Source: Erigeron canadensis (lineage: Eukaryota; Streptophyta; Magnoliopsida; Asterales; Asteraceae). From it: a stretch of DNA of 64,000 nt. The notes beneath the pieces are model-generated. The model searched no databases, was not told the origin of the DNA, and worked only from the letters and a program-made list of their open reading frames with translations. The stretch is from assembly GCF_010389155.1 (NCBI RefSeq), contig NC_057766.1:43162463-43226462 (forward strand), written 5' to 3'. The translations under genes and the position numbers were made by a program. Position 1 is the stretch's first letter, and each line of letters begins with the position of its first letter. Positions 11,501-22,627 of this stretch are shown here, in pieces.

Positions 11501-12914
11501 TGCATGATTACATGGCTTGTTCATCTAGTTCACTAGACTTATTAAGTTGCCATGACACGTGCACGTTTAAGGGCCCAAACGTAAAAGCTGTATATGTGAT
11601 GATTGTTTAGGTTGAGTAAACACCTAAACTACATGTGATGTGAAATCGAGCTTGTAAATTTGATGTAAAAGTGTTAAGCTTAACCCGTACTTGCCCTAGC
11701 CCGGTTAAGTGCGTTGATGTGGTTGCTCGGGTGGCTCCTTGCAACGAGGTATAACGTGAAGAGTAATACGGGAGGTCTTACCAGCCCCATTGTCATTGAA
11801 CATACGGATTACTCCTGGAATTGGCTTGTCATTCCTTAACGACATTGACGTACAACCGTAAGGTTGTTCATCTAGTCGGGTGTGACTTATGTCTCACTTA
11901 TAACGATGTATATGTTATACGAGATGCGTGACTTATGTCACAATTATAAAGATGTTCAGATGTGATATGTGATGATGCAAAAGATGACTAGGCACATTAG
12001 GATGACCCATCCTAACATGACTGATGTTGATGCTATGATATGTATATGAGATGATATGTTCGATGATATGTGCCTTAACGACTTAATATGACTTTTATAT
12101 AATGTTTTAAATGGACAAACGTTTTATAAATTATGTGTTATCTTACTTAGCTAATTCGTTAGCTAACACTTGCTCTTTTAAAATGTATTGTGCCCTCAGG
12201 TCCAACAATAGTGAACAGGTAGATGTGAGGCATGGGTAGATGATCTTCAAGCTAGCTATAGTTTACCGATAGTGGCTGCTCGCTTTAGACATTTGCTTTA
12301 TGTTTAAATATTAATGACTTGTATTGATAATGTACTCGGTTGTTTAATGTTGGGCAACCGATGGATTTCCATTTAGACTTATTTTGATGATATGGCTAGT
12401 AACACCATTTAATGAATAAACCAAACAGATTTTACTGGTTTGGACTTTTAAAGTTAATTCCGCTTCTTTTAACGCCGTTAGGCAAAAGTTTTTGGAAATC
12501 CTTATTTTTAAACGACGGGCGGATGAGTTCTACGCAAGTGTGTAGAAATCACTTGCGAATAAATGATCTACACACTTAAAAGTGCATGAAGTTTAAAATT
12601 TGTACACACTTATTAGTGTGTACATTTTTTCTTCACATTTTTAAATGCGTAACTTTTAAATTTCTTCGCACTTTTTTATGTAAATTATTTGTACACATTT
12701 TTAAGTGCGAACAAATCAACAAATTATATAACTTTTCAAAATTGTATAGAATAAAATGTGTAGAATTGACTAATTTGTTGTAGTGCGCTAAGCCCAAATT
12801 TACCATTAAAAAAATAATAAAAAAAATAAAAATCATAGTAAGTGTTGAGTTTTATTATTTATCTCTTTATTACAACAAATAGTTCTCTTTCTTTTTTGTT
12901 TTCAACTTTCAAGA

Positions 12915-13440
12915 TATCAATACAACAAATTTGTTGTTTGTATGCACCACTTTTTAAAAATGCGAAAAAAATTTCTAAGTTATTCGCACTTAAAAATGTG
13001 TACAAATAGTCTACACTAAAAAGTGTGAAAAAAGTTACAAGTTTCACATTTAAAAGTGTGAATAAAATTTTTATACACTAATAAGTGTGTAAAATATTAG
13101 ATTTGTACGCACTTTTAAATGTAAAGATAATTTCTTCGCGGGTGATTTCTACGCACTATAAAAGTCATTTATTCGCAGGTGATTTTTACACAAGTGCGAA
13201 AAAATCGCCCGCGAAGAAATTATCTCCACACTTATAAGTGTGTAAAGTATAAAATTTGTACACACTTATTACTTTATTAGTATGAACATTTTTCTTCACA
13301 CTTTTAAATGTGAAACTTGTAGCTTTTTTCACACTTTTTAATGTAGACTATTTTGTACACATTTTTATGTGCGAAGTATTCAACACAATTTTACACACTT
13401 TTCAAAAGTGTGTAGAAATGATTAATTTGTTGTAGTGTAT
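12915..13440. mobile_element. CACTA-type foldback MITE, 520 bp
   Basis: The element 12918-13437 starts CAATACAACAAATTTGTTG (one change from CACTACAAC) and ends AATTTGTTGTAGTG. The 3-bp duplication TAT flanks it (12915-12917, 13438-13440). Almost the entire length is one large imperfect palindrome, centred near 13,180. It is closely related to the arms of the 3.5-kb element 130 bp upstream and shows how that element looked before it was interrupted. Confidence 0.85.
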
Positions 13441-13527
13441 CAATTATGTTTTTATTAATATAACTAATACTATCCGTAGAACTATTGAAATTCATTAATT
13501 AATATAGAAAATACACTATCATTACTA

Positions 13528-13842
13528 TTAGAGGGTTGGAATTGGATGGATTATGGTGGGCGTGGCACCACGTTGGAACACCACCGCCAACCCCTCACCG
13601 CGAGTGGTGGCATCAAAATGAGTGGTCAGACCACGCACTCCATAATCCATTTTCTTCAATCATCATCATATGATTTGACTTTATTTTCTTCAAGTTTACT
13701 TTTTATTAAATAGTAGTGAGTGAACGGATGCCAACAAAATTTGGATGAGTGATGAGTGAGTGGTGGAGTTGAGGTGACATAATATGATTGGCTAGAAGTG
13801 AGTGGTGAAAAAGAAAGTGAGAGGTGAGATGCCAACACCTTA
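13528..13842. mobile_element. PIF/Harbinger-like MITE, 309 bp
   Basis: The interval 13531-13839 begins GAGGGTTGG and ends CCAACACC. TTA is present on both sides (13528-13530, 13840-13842), the usual Harbinger target. An internal hairpin pairs GGATTATGGTGGGCGTGG with CCACGCACTCCATAATCC. The terminal repeats are short and imperfect, so this is less certain than the other elements. Confidence 0.5.
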
Positions 13843-15294
13843 ACTGCTATTACCATCACACCATTGCATCGTATCGTACGGAGATATGTGTAATATAGGT
13901 ATTAAACTTTAAGATGCCCATCCAACCATCATAAACATTGAAAGCTTGTAAGACTATTCTTAAAGATAGGTGAAAATCATAGGTGAAAGAAGATGATTGT
14001 ATTGGTGAACTATTACGGAGGTGAAGGTGAAAGATAAGTGAAAGAGGGAGTCAGTAAAGAGAATCACCAAGGTGAAGAATTGCATGTCATCATTTCCTCT
14101 GTCTTTTTCATGTTCATTGCAATATTTAAATGTGAAATATATGAAGAAAGAGGACAAGAAGACAAAATGAGTGACGCACATGAGCTGTTGTGGAATACGT
14201 AGTATTTCTAGATTAAATATATTATACTTTTAGTGAAATAAAAATGGGGACCAAATGATAGGTGAATGGTTAAGAGGAAAATGAAAAGGTAAAAGAGGTG
14301 AGAAGGTGATGCTGATATGGCATGAAAAAGTGTAGGTGAAAAAGTGAACGGTTACGAATATTCTAATTGAACTTTAAGTTTGATATCTACCATTCTACCA
14401 CATAAATAATAAGCTAGGTCACCGAGGATGATAAGTTACTTCGAATGACGACCCATAACAAACTTTGATATGTAATTATTTAGATCCGCTAATCAAATTC
14501 GTAGACCTTTTTCCTTAACAAACTCACCTAAGTTTCACTCGAACGAGTATTACAACATTACTCTCATCAAAATGATGTCACACTAGATATAAACTAGCAA
14601 AATATAAAATTAAGTATTGTATATATACATAGGGAAAAATAAGTGTGAGGTTGTCATACATCTAAGTTGGGTAAAAAACCTCTCATATATTAACATTTTA
14701 ATATTAATGAATAAATGATGGGTCCCTGATTTTTAAGGAATAAAAAAATTAAAATGTGAAGAGTTTTTCATCCAAATTGGGTGATTTTGTCTCACACATT
14801 CACTTCCCCATATACATGTACTTTAATTAAGACCCATAACAAAATTTTGTAGTGTATAACTTAAAATAAACTTATATAATAAATAAAATAAAATATTTTT
14901 TATTGACAATGTTTAATAATTTATAACAATACTACAATAGTTACGATATAATCTCGTACGAGAGTTTAATAGTATAAAGAATAACGTGATATTTTAATAT
15001 TTTTAACAATGTAGGAGTCTTCCGGATGTATAAAAATTGTTTTAACCAATGAATTCATTAGGGAAAACAATAACAATATATTGATTTAACATGTATTTTA
15101 TTAGATGAAAAAAATTATTAATAATTTGGGTTATTGAAATTTCAAGTAATTATAATTCATACGTGGTTGTAAACTCTTTTATAGTTTTATAACTTATGAG
15201 AATAGATTATAGATATAGATAATTAACAGATGAATTCATAAGTAGATCAAATTAAGTGAAAAGTAAAAGTAGAGTTATTGATGAGAATGATATA
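13843..15294. other. Gene-free AT-rich interval
   Basis: No coding frame with recognisable similarity. The stretch 13,960-14,360 is unusually rich in AGGTGAAR motifs, suggesting an old repeat whose ends I could not define. Confidence 0.5.
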
Positions 15295-15578
15295 TCTATA
15301 TAATTATTAAAACAGTAGTTAACCGGACGATTGTAAGCCTTCTTTAACTCAAAACTATCTTCAAACAATGCCACGTAGGATAAAATCTAGGTGGCAACTC
15401 CATATTTTTTTACAATATTTAATTTATTTAGATATCAAAAATTTGAAATAAAAGATAAAAAAAAGTTAGAAAACAAATCTTCATCATACTAAAACAATTC
15501 TCGATCATATGATTTTTAAAGTATATTTATTTCTTAATTTAAGTTATATAAAACACTAATCTAATATATAGGTTCCGT

Positions 15579-15980
15579 AAGTTTCTAATTATTATTCTCA
15601 ATAAATTATATCATTTTAATTTATAGATTTCCAATAAAGTTTTTGCTTTTATTTACTCATAATATCTATCTATATCTACAATTTGTAATCATATACGAAG
15701 ATATATATTAAAAAAAAAAGAAAAAACTCTATCAAACTCTCACCAATTCCAGATTTATTACCTTTATTATTTGTTTTTTTTTTTTTAAGTTTCTAATTAT
15801 TATTCTCAATAAATTATATCATTTTAATTTATAGATTTCCAATAAAGATTTGCTTTTATTTACTCATAATATCTATCTATATCTACAATTTGTAATCATA
15901 TACAAAGATATATATTAAAAAAAAAACTCTATCAAACTCTCACCAATTCCAGATTTATTACATTTATTCTTTTTTTTTTA
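15579..15980. repeat. ~208-bp tandem duplication
   Basis: The segment beginning AAGTTTCTAATTATTATTCTC at 15579 is repeated almost exactly from 15787. Both copies end around CCAATTCCAGATTTATTAC. Differences are limited to a few bases and the length of an A-run, which indicates a recent event. Confidence 0.85.
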
Positions 15981-16042
15981 TGTTCTTTATTAAATTATGT
16001 CATCTTTTGTATTACAGTATTCGTGGAAAAATCGTTAATCCA

Positions 16043-16422
16043 ACTTTTGATTATAAACTTTTATAAATTTAATTACTTTGTATTAACAACAAAAGATATG
16101 TTTTTTGTCAAATAAGTGATCTATATCACGCGTAAGGATTTAGATAGTTCATTTGCTTTTGAATTTTAAAGGCGGATTTTTTGAATATGAGGTATAAAGA
16201 GTAGAATAGTGTGCGTATTATAAATTTAGATTACTTTTGATTATAAACTTTTATAAATTTAATTACTTTGTATTAACAACAAAAGATATGTTTTTTGTCA
16301 AATAAGTGATCTATATCACGTGTAAGGATTTAGATAGTTCATTTGGTTTTAAATTTTAAAGGCGGATTTTTTGAATATGAGGTATAAAGAGTAGAATAGT
16401 GTGCGTATTATAAATTTAGATT
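16043..16422. repeat. 190-bp tandem duplication
   Basis: ACTTTTGATTATAAACTTTT at 16043 recurs at 16233. The two 190-bp units (16043-16232, 16233-16422) differ at only a few positions (for example CACGCG versus CACGTG). It is a separate event from the 208-bp duplication just upstream. Confidence 0.88.
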
Positions 16423-17575
16423 AGTCTTCTTTGTAAGATAATAAGTATTCTTTGAGTGAAGAATCAATTAATACAAAAAATGAATTTGTGTGATAAGATC
16501 ATTTGCATTTTATTTAATTTATGGATATGAATACTATATCCTTAATTTTAATTTGAACTGTCTTCTAAAGTTCATATATATATTAAAACAGTAGTAATCC
16601 ATACGATTTTAAAACACCTTCAACTAAAAACTATCTTATTTTGTATAACATTACCACATAGGACAAATCCCATGTGGCATCTTCACATTTTTTTGATAAT
16701 TTTTTTGTATCCTTAAATTAAATTTATTTTAAATATTAAAAAAAAATATGACTTACTTAATTTCTAAATACTATATAAGTATTAAAATCTATTTATTTTA
16801 GCTAAAAGTTTGTTTTCAGTCTAATTAAAATTGAAGATCACGTGTAATTAATTGCAACTTTTATGAATAGCTACTTGATTATTGAAACATGACCCTACTT
16901 ATATTACGGTGTATATTAAAATAAATTGAAAATTTTATTTACTTTATTTTTTATTTTATTTAAATATGTATTGGGTTGTTTTAGTTTTTTGTGTATGTGA
17001 TTGTTTTTTTTATTTTTTTATTTACAATCATTTATGAAAATTGTTGAGTAACCCTTATCATTTTGACATTCAGTTTCATTGTTGCTATGTATTTTATTCA
17101 ATAATATGTTATATCTTTTTTTTATAACCTATGTAGCCGAGTCCGAATTCAACGCATGTTATTTAGTATTTTTGTTGACTGGGTTTGTTGTTAATCATAA
17201 TATAAAAATACAGGGTCAACAAATGATATGATTGTATAGATTAACACAAAACATTTTTAATAATTATCAATATCCGCATCTATATTATTTTTCGTATATT
17301 TTATCTATCCATTAATGATGTTTTGGTTAGCCGCACATCGTGCGGGTAAAAGACCTAATACTCATATATATTTTTAAAGCTATTAACTTAATAATTATTA
17401 CATGACCAAAAATAATTAATAGATGTTCTTCAGTTCTTTTCATTATTTTCTGTTGTTGATTTTATCAAATGTAGTAATTGAATTATTTAAAAAAATGTCT
17501 ATTTTTTAAGAATAGATATCATTCGTAATTATACCAAACATCATGAGTGCAGTGATGATATAACATATAAATATA

Positions 17576-17583
17576 CTACTCCG
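17576..17583 (+). promoter_or_regulatory. Putative TATA box of the XLT2-like gene
   Basis: TATAAATA lies 174 bp upstream of the ATG. A CT-rich leader (TTTCTCTCTCACTCACTC) follows. This places the transcript start near 17,610. Confidence 0.5.
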
Positions 17584-17756
17584 AAACTATACATCCTATA
17601 TTTTCTGTCAACAAATAATTTCCAACTTTCCCATTTCTCTCTCACTCACTCATCATTTCATCGCCGCAAATTCAACCAACCACCACCGAAATCATTGATA
17701 CCCCGCCGTTTATTCCGGCCATTCTCCGCCGGATATCTCCCAAATTCATCACACTC

Positions 17757-19220
17757 ATGCTTCCCATCACCGACACCATCTCACCACCGTCACCTAAAAA
17801 ACCACTTCCTGAATTACATCGAAAAAACTCTTTTAGTTCCATTAAACCTTATCTTCCTCGTACATGGCTTATTCTCTTTGTCTTTTTCCTTCAAATCGTT
17901 CTCCTATTATTCGCTCGCAATTTCCACGTGTCCACCGCCATCACCACCACCACCCACCAACCGGAGCCAACCACCTTCGCCGTCGTTCACGGCGGAGAAG
18001 ATGACGGTAACAACCAATGCCCATTAGGTAAAATATTCGTATACGAATTACCATCATTTTTCAACACCGAGTTATTAGAAAACTGTCATGAATTAAACCC
18101 TTTTGGTCCTCGTTGCGACACCTATTCTAACGACGGACTTGGCCGTCCGGCGACAAAGCTTGCCGGAGTGATTCCGTCAAGTCTAGCCGGCTCATGGTTT
18201 TGGACTGACCAGTTTGCATCAGAAATAATCTATCATAATAGAATGATGAACTATCGTTGTAGAACATTAGAGCCAGAATCAGCTACGGCGTACTACATTC
18301 CGTTTTACGCTGGACTCGCAGTGGGTAAATATCTATGGACGAAGAATTACACGGCAGAAGATCGTGACCGTCATTGCGAAATGATGCTGAAGTGGGTTCA
18401 TGATCAACCGTATTGGAAGAAATCGGACGGTTGGGATCATTTCATTACGATGGGACGCATCACATGGGATTTCCGTCGGTCTAATGAACAAGATTGGGGG
18501 TCAAGATGTATTTATTTACCAGGGATGAGAAACATCACACGGTTATTAATTGAGCGGAATTCATGGGACTATTTTGATGTCGGTGTTCCTTATCCCACTG
18601 GATTCCATCCCAATACCCCTTCAGATGTCGCCACGTGGCAGGACTTCGTCCGTACACGTGACCGAGATACCTTGTTCTGTTTTGCTGGTGCGACGCGTGG
18701 GCTTATCAAGAATGATTTTCGTGGGTTGTTGTTGAATCAATGCTACAACTCGTCGGATTCTTGTCGGGTCGTGGATTGTGGCGGGTCAAAATGCTCCAAC
18801 GGGACTTCGTTAATCCTTGAGTCTTTTCTCGGGTCCGAATTTTGTCTTCAGCCTAGGGGAGATAGCTTTACTAGGAGGTCTATTTTTGATTGCATGATTG
18901 CGGGTTCGGTTCCAGTGTTCTTCTGGAACCGAACCGCGTACTCACAATACGAATGGTTCTTACCGGGTCAGCCCGAAAGCTATTCGGTTTTTATTGATAA
19001 AAATGACGTGTTAAATGGGAAGTCTATAAAAAGCGTACTTGAGAAATTTGGAAAAGATGAGGTGAGAAAAATGAGAGAAAAAGTGATTGAATATATTCCA
19101 AGAATTGTGTATGCAAAACCACATGAAGGTCTTGAAGGTATGAAAGATGCATTTGATGTGGCTGTGGAAGGAGTTTTGAATAGGGTGAAGGATCATGAGA
19201 AAGAAGGGTTTAAATGGTAA
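17757..19220 (+). CDS. Xyloglucan galactosyltransferase, XLT2-like (GT47, exostosin family)
   Basis: Intronless, 487 aa. Members of this family are Golgi type II membrane enzymes that add galactose to xylosyl side chains of xyloglucan. The opening MLP..., a short basic segment, a single membrane span at about residues 37-53 (WLILFVFFLQIVLLLF), then a stem and the exostosin/GT47 domain fit this. Visible family motifs are GKIFVYELPSFFN, SLAGSWFWTDQFASE, WDHFITMGRITWDFRR, FCFAGATRG, LGSEFCLQPRGDSFTRRS and DCMIAGSVPVFF. The N-terminus and overall pattern are closest to Arabidopsis XLT2/GT18 rather than MUR3, so position-2 galactosylation is the likely role (inference). Length is near the family's ~500 aa. 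The ATG chosen restores the XLT2-like MLP start. An overlapping frame from 17,695 is a shadow. Confidence 0.85.
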   Translation: MLPITDTISPPSPKKPLPELHRKNSFSSIKPYLPRTWLILFVFFLQIVLLLFARNFHVSTAITTTTHQPEPTTFAVVHGGEDDGNNQCPLGKIFVYELPSFFNTELLENCHELNPFGPRCDTYSNDGLGRPATKLAGVIPSSLAGSWFWTDQFASEIIYHNRMMNYRCRTLEPESATAYYIPFYAGLAVGKYLWTKNYTAEDRDRHCEMMLKWVHDQPYWKKSDGWDHFITMGRITWDFRRSNEQDWGSRCIYLPGMRNITRLLIERNSWDYFDVGVPYPTGFHPNTPSDVATWQDFVRTRDRDTLFCFAGATRGLIKNDFRGLLLNQCYNSSDSCRVVDCGGSKCSNGTSLILESFLGSEFCLQPRGDSFTRRSIFDCMIAGSVPVFFWNRTAYSQYEWFLPGQPESYSVFIDKNDVLNGKSIKSVLEKFGKDEVRKMREKVIEYIPRIVYAKPHEGLEGMKDAFDVAVEGVLNRVKDHEKEGFKW

Positions 19221-21442
19221 TTATTGTTATTATTTTGGCAAATTTTTATATCAAACAATTCGATATATTATTTTTATACAAATCTGATAAAGATGGTAGA
19301 AATTAGTTTATAGATATACAAGTTTTGGCTAAGTGGGAATGGTGACTGATGTAAAATTTGTACAATTTATGATTGGTTTGCTACAAGTAGATATATAAGA
19401 GTAATAATAATAATAAACTTATTTACAATACTTTGCACCATGTTTTATTTTTTTCTGCATTAATATTTGTTTTTGCACATAAAGTATGCTTTGTTCGATT
19501 CTGTTTGGTTTTATGTAGGTTGCAATCATTTCTTTATATTTTTGAATGCATTATATAATACTGTAATTATTTACTTTTACTGTGTAAGATGGAACAAAAA
19601 TAAAGTGTCGAGCTACCGTGGCATAACTTTTTTAATTAGCTAGTCTAAAGTTTCAAGCTACTCGTATATAATATAACTTTTGTTATATATCTCTTCCCGT
19701 TATTGCTGTCAGCAATTGAGGTAACTAATCTGTTAAACTTGGAAATATCAATCGAGTTATTACAAGCTCATTGTTTTCATTGCATGGGTTGATCATTCCA
19801 TTCCGTTCACCTCCATTTAATTTGTTACCAAACTTACGTAGTATCAAATTTTATTTAAATAAAAGGTTAGCTAATGACTTAATGATAAGCCTTGATAACT
19901 AAGAACGTTGTGTGTGTGCTGCTGGTAACAATAATGTCGTGAAATATTAGTATTGGTATAATGGTATGCCTCGACCCTGCACACAAGCCCCATTTCCTTG
20001 GTCATTTCTAAGCTAAGTAATGGACGGTGGCGTAAAGTGTGCGGATATAACTTTGAATCTCATTTCGAATAATACTTTTTGTACTTCCCTTGTGTTGTTA
20101 GATAGCTCCTTCATACATTTGTTTTAGCAGCAAATGACAGGTTAAAGATTGTGATTTAATGGTTATGGTTTATCACAAGTGATTAGATATATACTTGTTT
20201 TATTGATTTTAATTATGATCAACGAGCCAAGTCACTAATCTCAATATTGATTTAATTAATCAAACGATGCCTTTCACTACTTAACGGGTATATATATATA
20301 TATATATATATATGTCTTTGTAATGCTATAGTGATAAACGATAGTATTAAGTTTAGTGATATTGATCGATATGCATATCCTCTATCTTTATAGATGCTTC
20401 AAATAAAAAGGGAAACGGGAAAGTCATTTAGCGTCAAGTGGTCAAACATTGCATCAAATACTCCGTAGTAGACTAATTAAGTAGTTAGATTTGCTCATTT
20501 GCTATATAGATAAAAACAACATTGCATCAAAGACTCACTAGTTAATACATCTAGTGAATGATAAGGAAACTTTTATAAACGATAGTAAAATATCTAGATT
20601 GAAGTACGTATATTACAATTTATTCTGAAAAAGCTTGGTTCATATTTATGATATGACATCAATCGTATAGTCTATATAATCTGTGGGACATGTTATAAAG
20701 TAATTTTACTTTTTCTTTGTTGGTTCACTTGGTTGTGTTGGTTCTTGTCCCAATTGGATAGGAGGGCGAGGCCCTGACCGTAAATACGAAGAATAAAAGT
20801 GTGAAAAGTGGTGCATTAGTGGTAATCAAGTAAACCCATGTTTTGTATTGTTTTGTTTTTCCACAATGCTTTATCCTCGGACTATGTGACACGTGATGGA
20901 CACTTGCTCTTATTTTACAAGTCCCATATTATTAAAAGACGATAAGAATCGATTTTTTAACGCCCCCAATATCCGCATCATTTTTTTTTAACCCGACCAT
21001 TACTATCTTTTTGCAAAAAGTGAAAAAAATGCGAACCCCTATGTTTATAATGGTAAATATGACAGAATAAAAGCGGACCCCCTATCAGAGTCGTTGCAAA
21101 AAATCTAGTCGGGTTACCAAAAAGGTGATCGGGTTACCAGGTGCCTTTTTTAATTGGTCTTGAAAGTAGTCAATGACGGTATGAATTATGAAAGATGGGG
21201 GAGGATGGACTCCTGGAACGAAGATAATTCGTCATTAGAAACAAAAAAATTTATAAACTATAAAATACAATGTAAATTTAAAGGATTTTATTAGACGAAG
21301 ACCTAAGAATTTTCTTTAAAATATATTAAATGATTGTATATTTATAAAAAATTAACGTGCAGTTTTAATATGAAAATATATAATCGTTTTAAGGTTTCAT
21401 TTAATATTCTTCAAATGTAAATTATAGGTTTTCAGTACTTTA
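19221..21442. other. Intergenic interval after the XLT2-like gene
   Basis: No gene seen. It holds the 3' untranslated region of the XLT2-like gene and a (TA)n tract at 20,289-20,313. A loose foldback lies at 20,991-21,118, where AACCCGAC...TTTTTGCAA faces TTGCAAAAAATCTAGTCGGGTT. Confidence 0.5.
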
Positions 21443-22627
21443 TATATAATAGAGTAAATTACACTTTTCATCCTTAAAGTTGACACGTTTTTTAATTTTG
21501 ATTCCTAAACTTTAAAAATTACAATTTTGACCCTAAAGTTGACCAATTTTTTCAATAATCGTTTTTTGGCCTTACGGCGTTAAAAAATGACCGTTAACGT
21601 ATGCACGTGCTAGACACGTAAGGACACTAATGTCATTTCACCTTACACTGAGGGACGAAAAGTGAAAAAATAGCTACTTGAGGGACGAAAAATGAAAATC
21701 AAACAAATAATTTTATTCTTCCATTTTTCGATCATCTTTACCCCCAAGCCTCTCCAATCACCACCACCTAATAACTACCAACAACAGTCGCCGCTACCAG
21801 CCACCACCGTCGGTAACCAACACCAGCTACCGCCGTCTATAACCGCCACCTCCGGCCACCGCCGCCTATAATTACCACGAGCCACCGCCACTACAATCAA
21901 CACTAGCCACCACCACCTATAATCACCACCAGCCACCGCTGCCTACAATTACCATCAAACACCGCCGTCTACAGTCACCACCAACCAACCGCCGCCGAAT
22001 AGTTACACCACCAACCAACCGCCGCCACCTTGAATCACCACCATCCACCGTCCCCCATTCAATTAAAATCAAAATTTAAGAAAAGAAAAAAAAATGACTG
22101 ACATGTTTAAATTATAATTTGTTTGATTGCTTGTGTTTTGAATATCATGAATTTGAGTAAATGATTTTGTTTGTGGGTTAGATTTGGATTCAAAGTCGAG
22201 TTTATTAGGTATAATCGGAAAATAGATGTCTAGTCGAAAAATTCCATCGGTAAAAATGATCGGAGAAGATGATCGGAAAAGAAAGAATGTAAAAATAAAT
22301 TTATTTGTATGATTTTCATTTTTCGTCCTTCAAGTAGCTATTTTTTCCCTTTTCGTCCCTCAAATAGCTATTTTTTCACTTTTCGTCCCTCAAATAGCTA
22401 TTTTTTCACTTTTCGTCCCTCGGTGTAAGTTGAAATGACATTAGTGCTTTCACGTGTCTAACACGTGCGTACGTTAACGGCAATTGTTTAACGTCGTAAG
22501 ACCAAAGGACGATTATTGAAAAAACTGGCCATCTTTAGGGTCAAAATTATAATTTTTAAAGTTTAGAGATCAAAAGTAAAAACGTGCTAACTTTAGAGTC
22601 GAAAAGTGTAATTTACTCTATATAATA
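21443..22627. mobile_element. Mutator-like element (MULE) with long inverted repeats and a CCG/CAC-rich core
   Basis: The element 21452-22618 starts GAGTAAATTACACTTTTC and ends with its inverse. The exact 9-mer TATATAATA flanks it (21443-21451, 22619-22627), diagnostic for Mutator-type insertion. The inverted repeats are about 270 bp. The right arm carries three copies of a ~36-bp unit (TCGTCCCTCAAATAGCTATT...) where the left has about one. Between the arms, 21,730-22,070 is a strongly C/A-biased run of ACCACCACC, CCGCCG and TCACCACCA motifs, interrupted by stops in every frame I read. This core could be a captured host fragment (Pack-MULE). No transposase is present. Confidence 0.85.

Larger units (their letters stand above)
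9548..12495. mobile_element. Non-coding insertion inside the CACTA foldback (LTR- or LARD-like)
   Basis: Begins TGTAACATCCCCAAC. The pentamer AAATC lies directly before it (9543-9547) and again at 12496-12500, a candidate 5-bp target duplication. The right end does not show the expected CA, so the class stays open. It contains no long coding frame. It does contain the GTAGTCTAC array and the ATGATATG array listed separately, and a fairly unique segment at 11,520-12,200. A solo LTR or a large retrotransposon derivative is the likeliest origin. Confidence 0.4.
9285..12788. mobile_element. CACTA-type foldback element, 3.5 kb, with a ~3-kb central insertion
   Basis: The element starts CACTACAACAAATTTGTTG at 9288 and ends with the inverse (AATTTGTTGTAGTG) at 12785. 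The 3-bp duplication CGC flanks it (9285-9287, 12786-12788), as expected for CACTA elements. The ~250-bp left and right arms are inverted repeats of each other, rich in TGTACACA/GTGCGAA motifs. They match the arms of the complete 520-bp element next door. The ~2.95 kb between the arms begins TGTAACATCCCC and has no counterpart in that relative. It is best read as a later insertion into the middle of the foldback. No transposase frame is visible. Confidence 0.82.
15295..17358 (+). mobile_element. Helitron-like region (two 5' ends, one 3' end)
   Basis: A 5' end of the plant Helitron type (TCTATATAATTATTAAAACA) starts at 15295 after an A. A second, related one (TCATATATATATTAAAACAG) starts at 16572. 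Each is followed by a similar block containing CCACRTAGGA and AGGTGGCA or TGTGGCAT. The only matching 3' end is at 17,331-17,358: hairpin CCGCAC-ATC-GTGCGG, short spacer, then CTAA followed by T. So either a 787-bp Helitron (16572-17358) lies next to the truncated remains of another, or one element has acquired an internal 5' end. No Rep/helicase coding is present. Confidence 0.65.

Noticed and set aside
17695..18027. Overlapping frame at the start of the XLT2-like gene
   Set aside because: Different frame from a well-supported glycosyltransferase; proline/serine-rich shadow.
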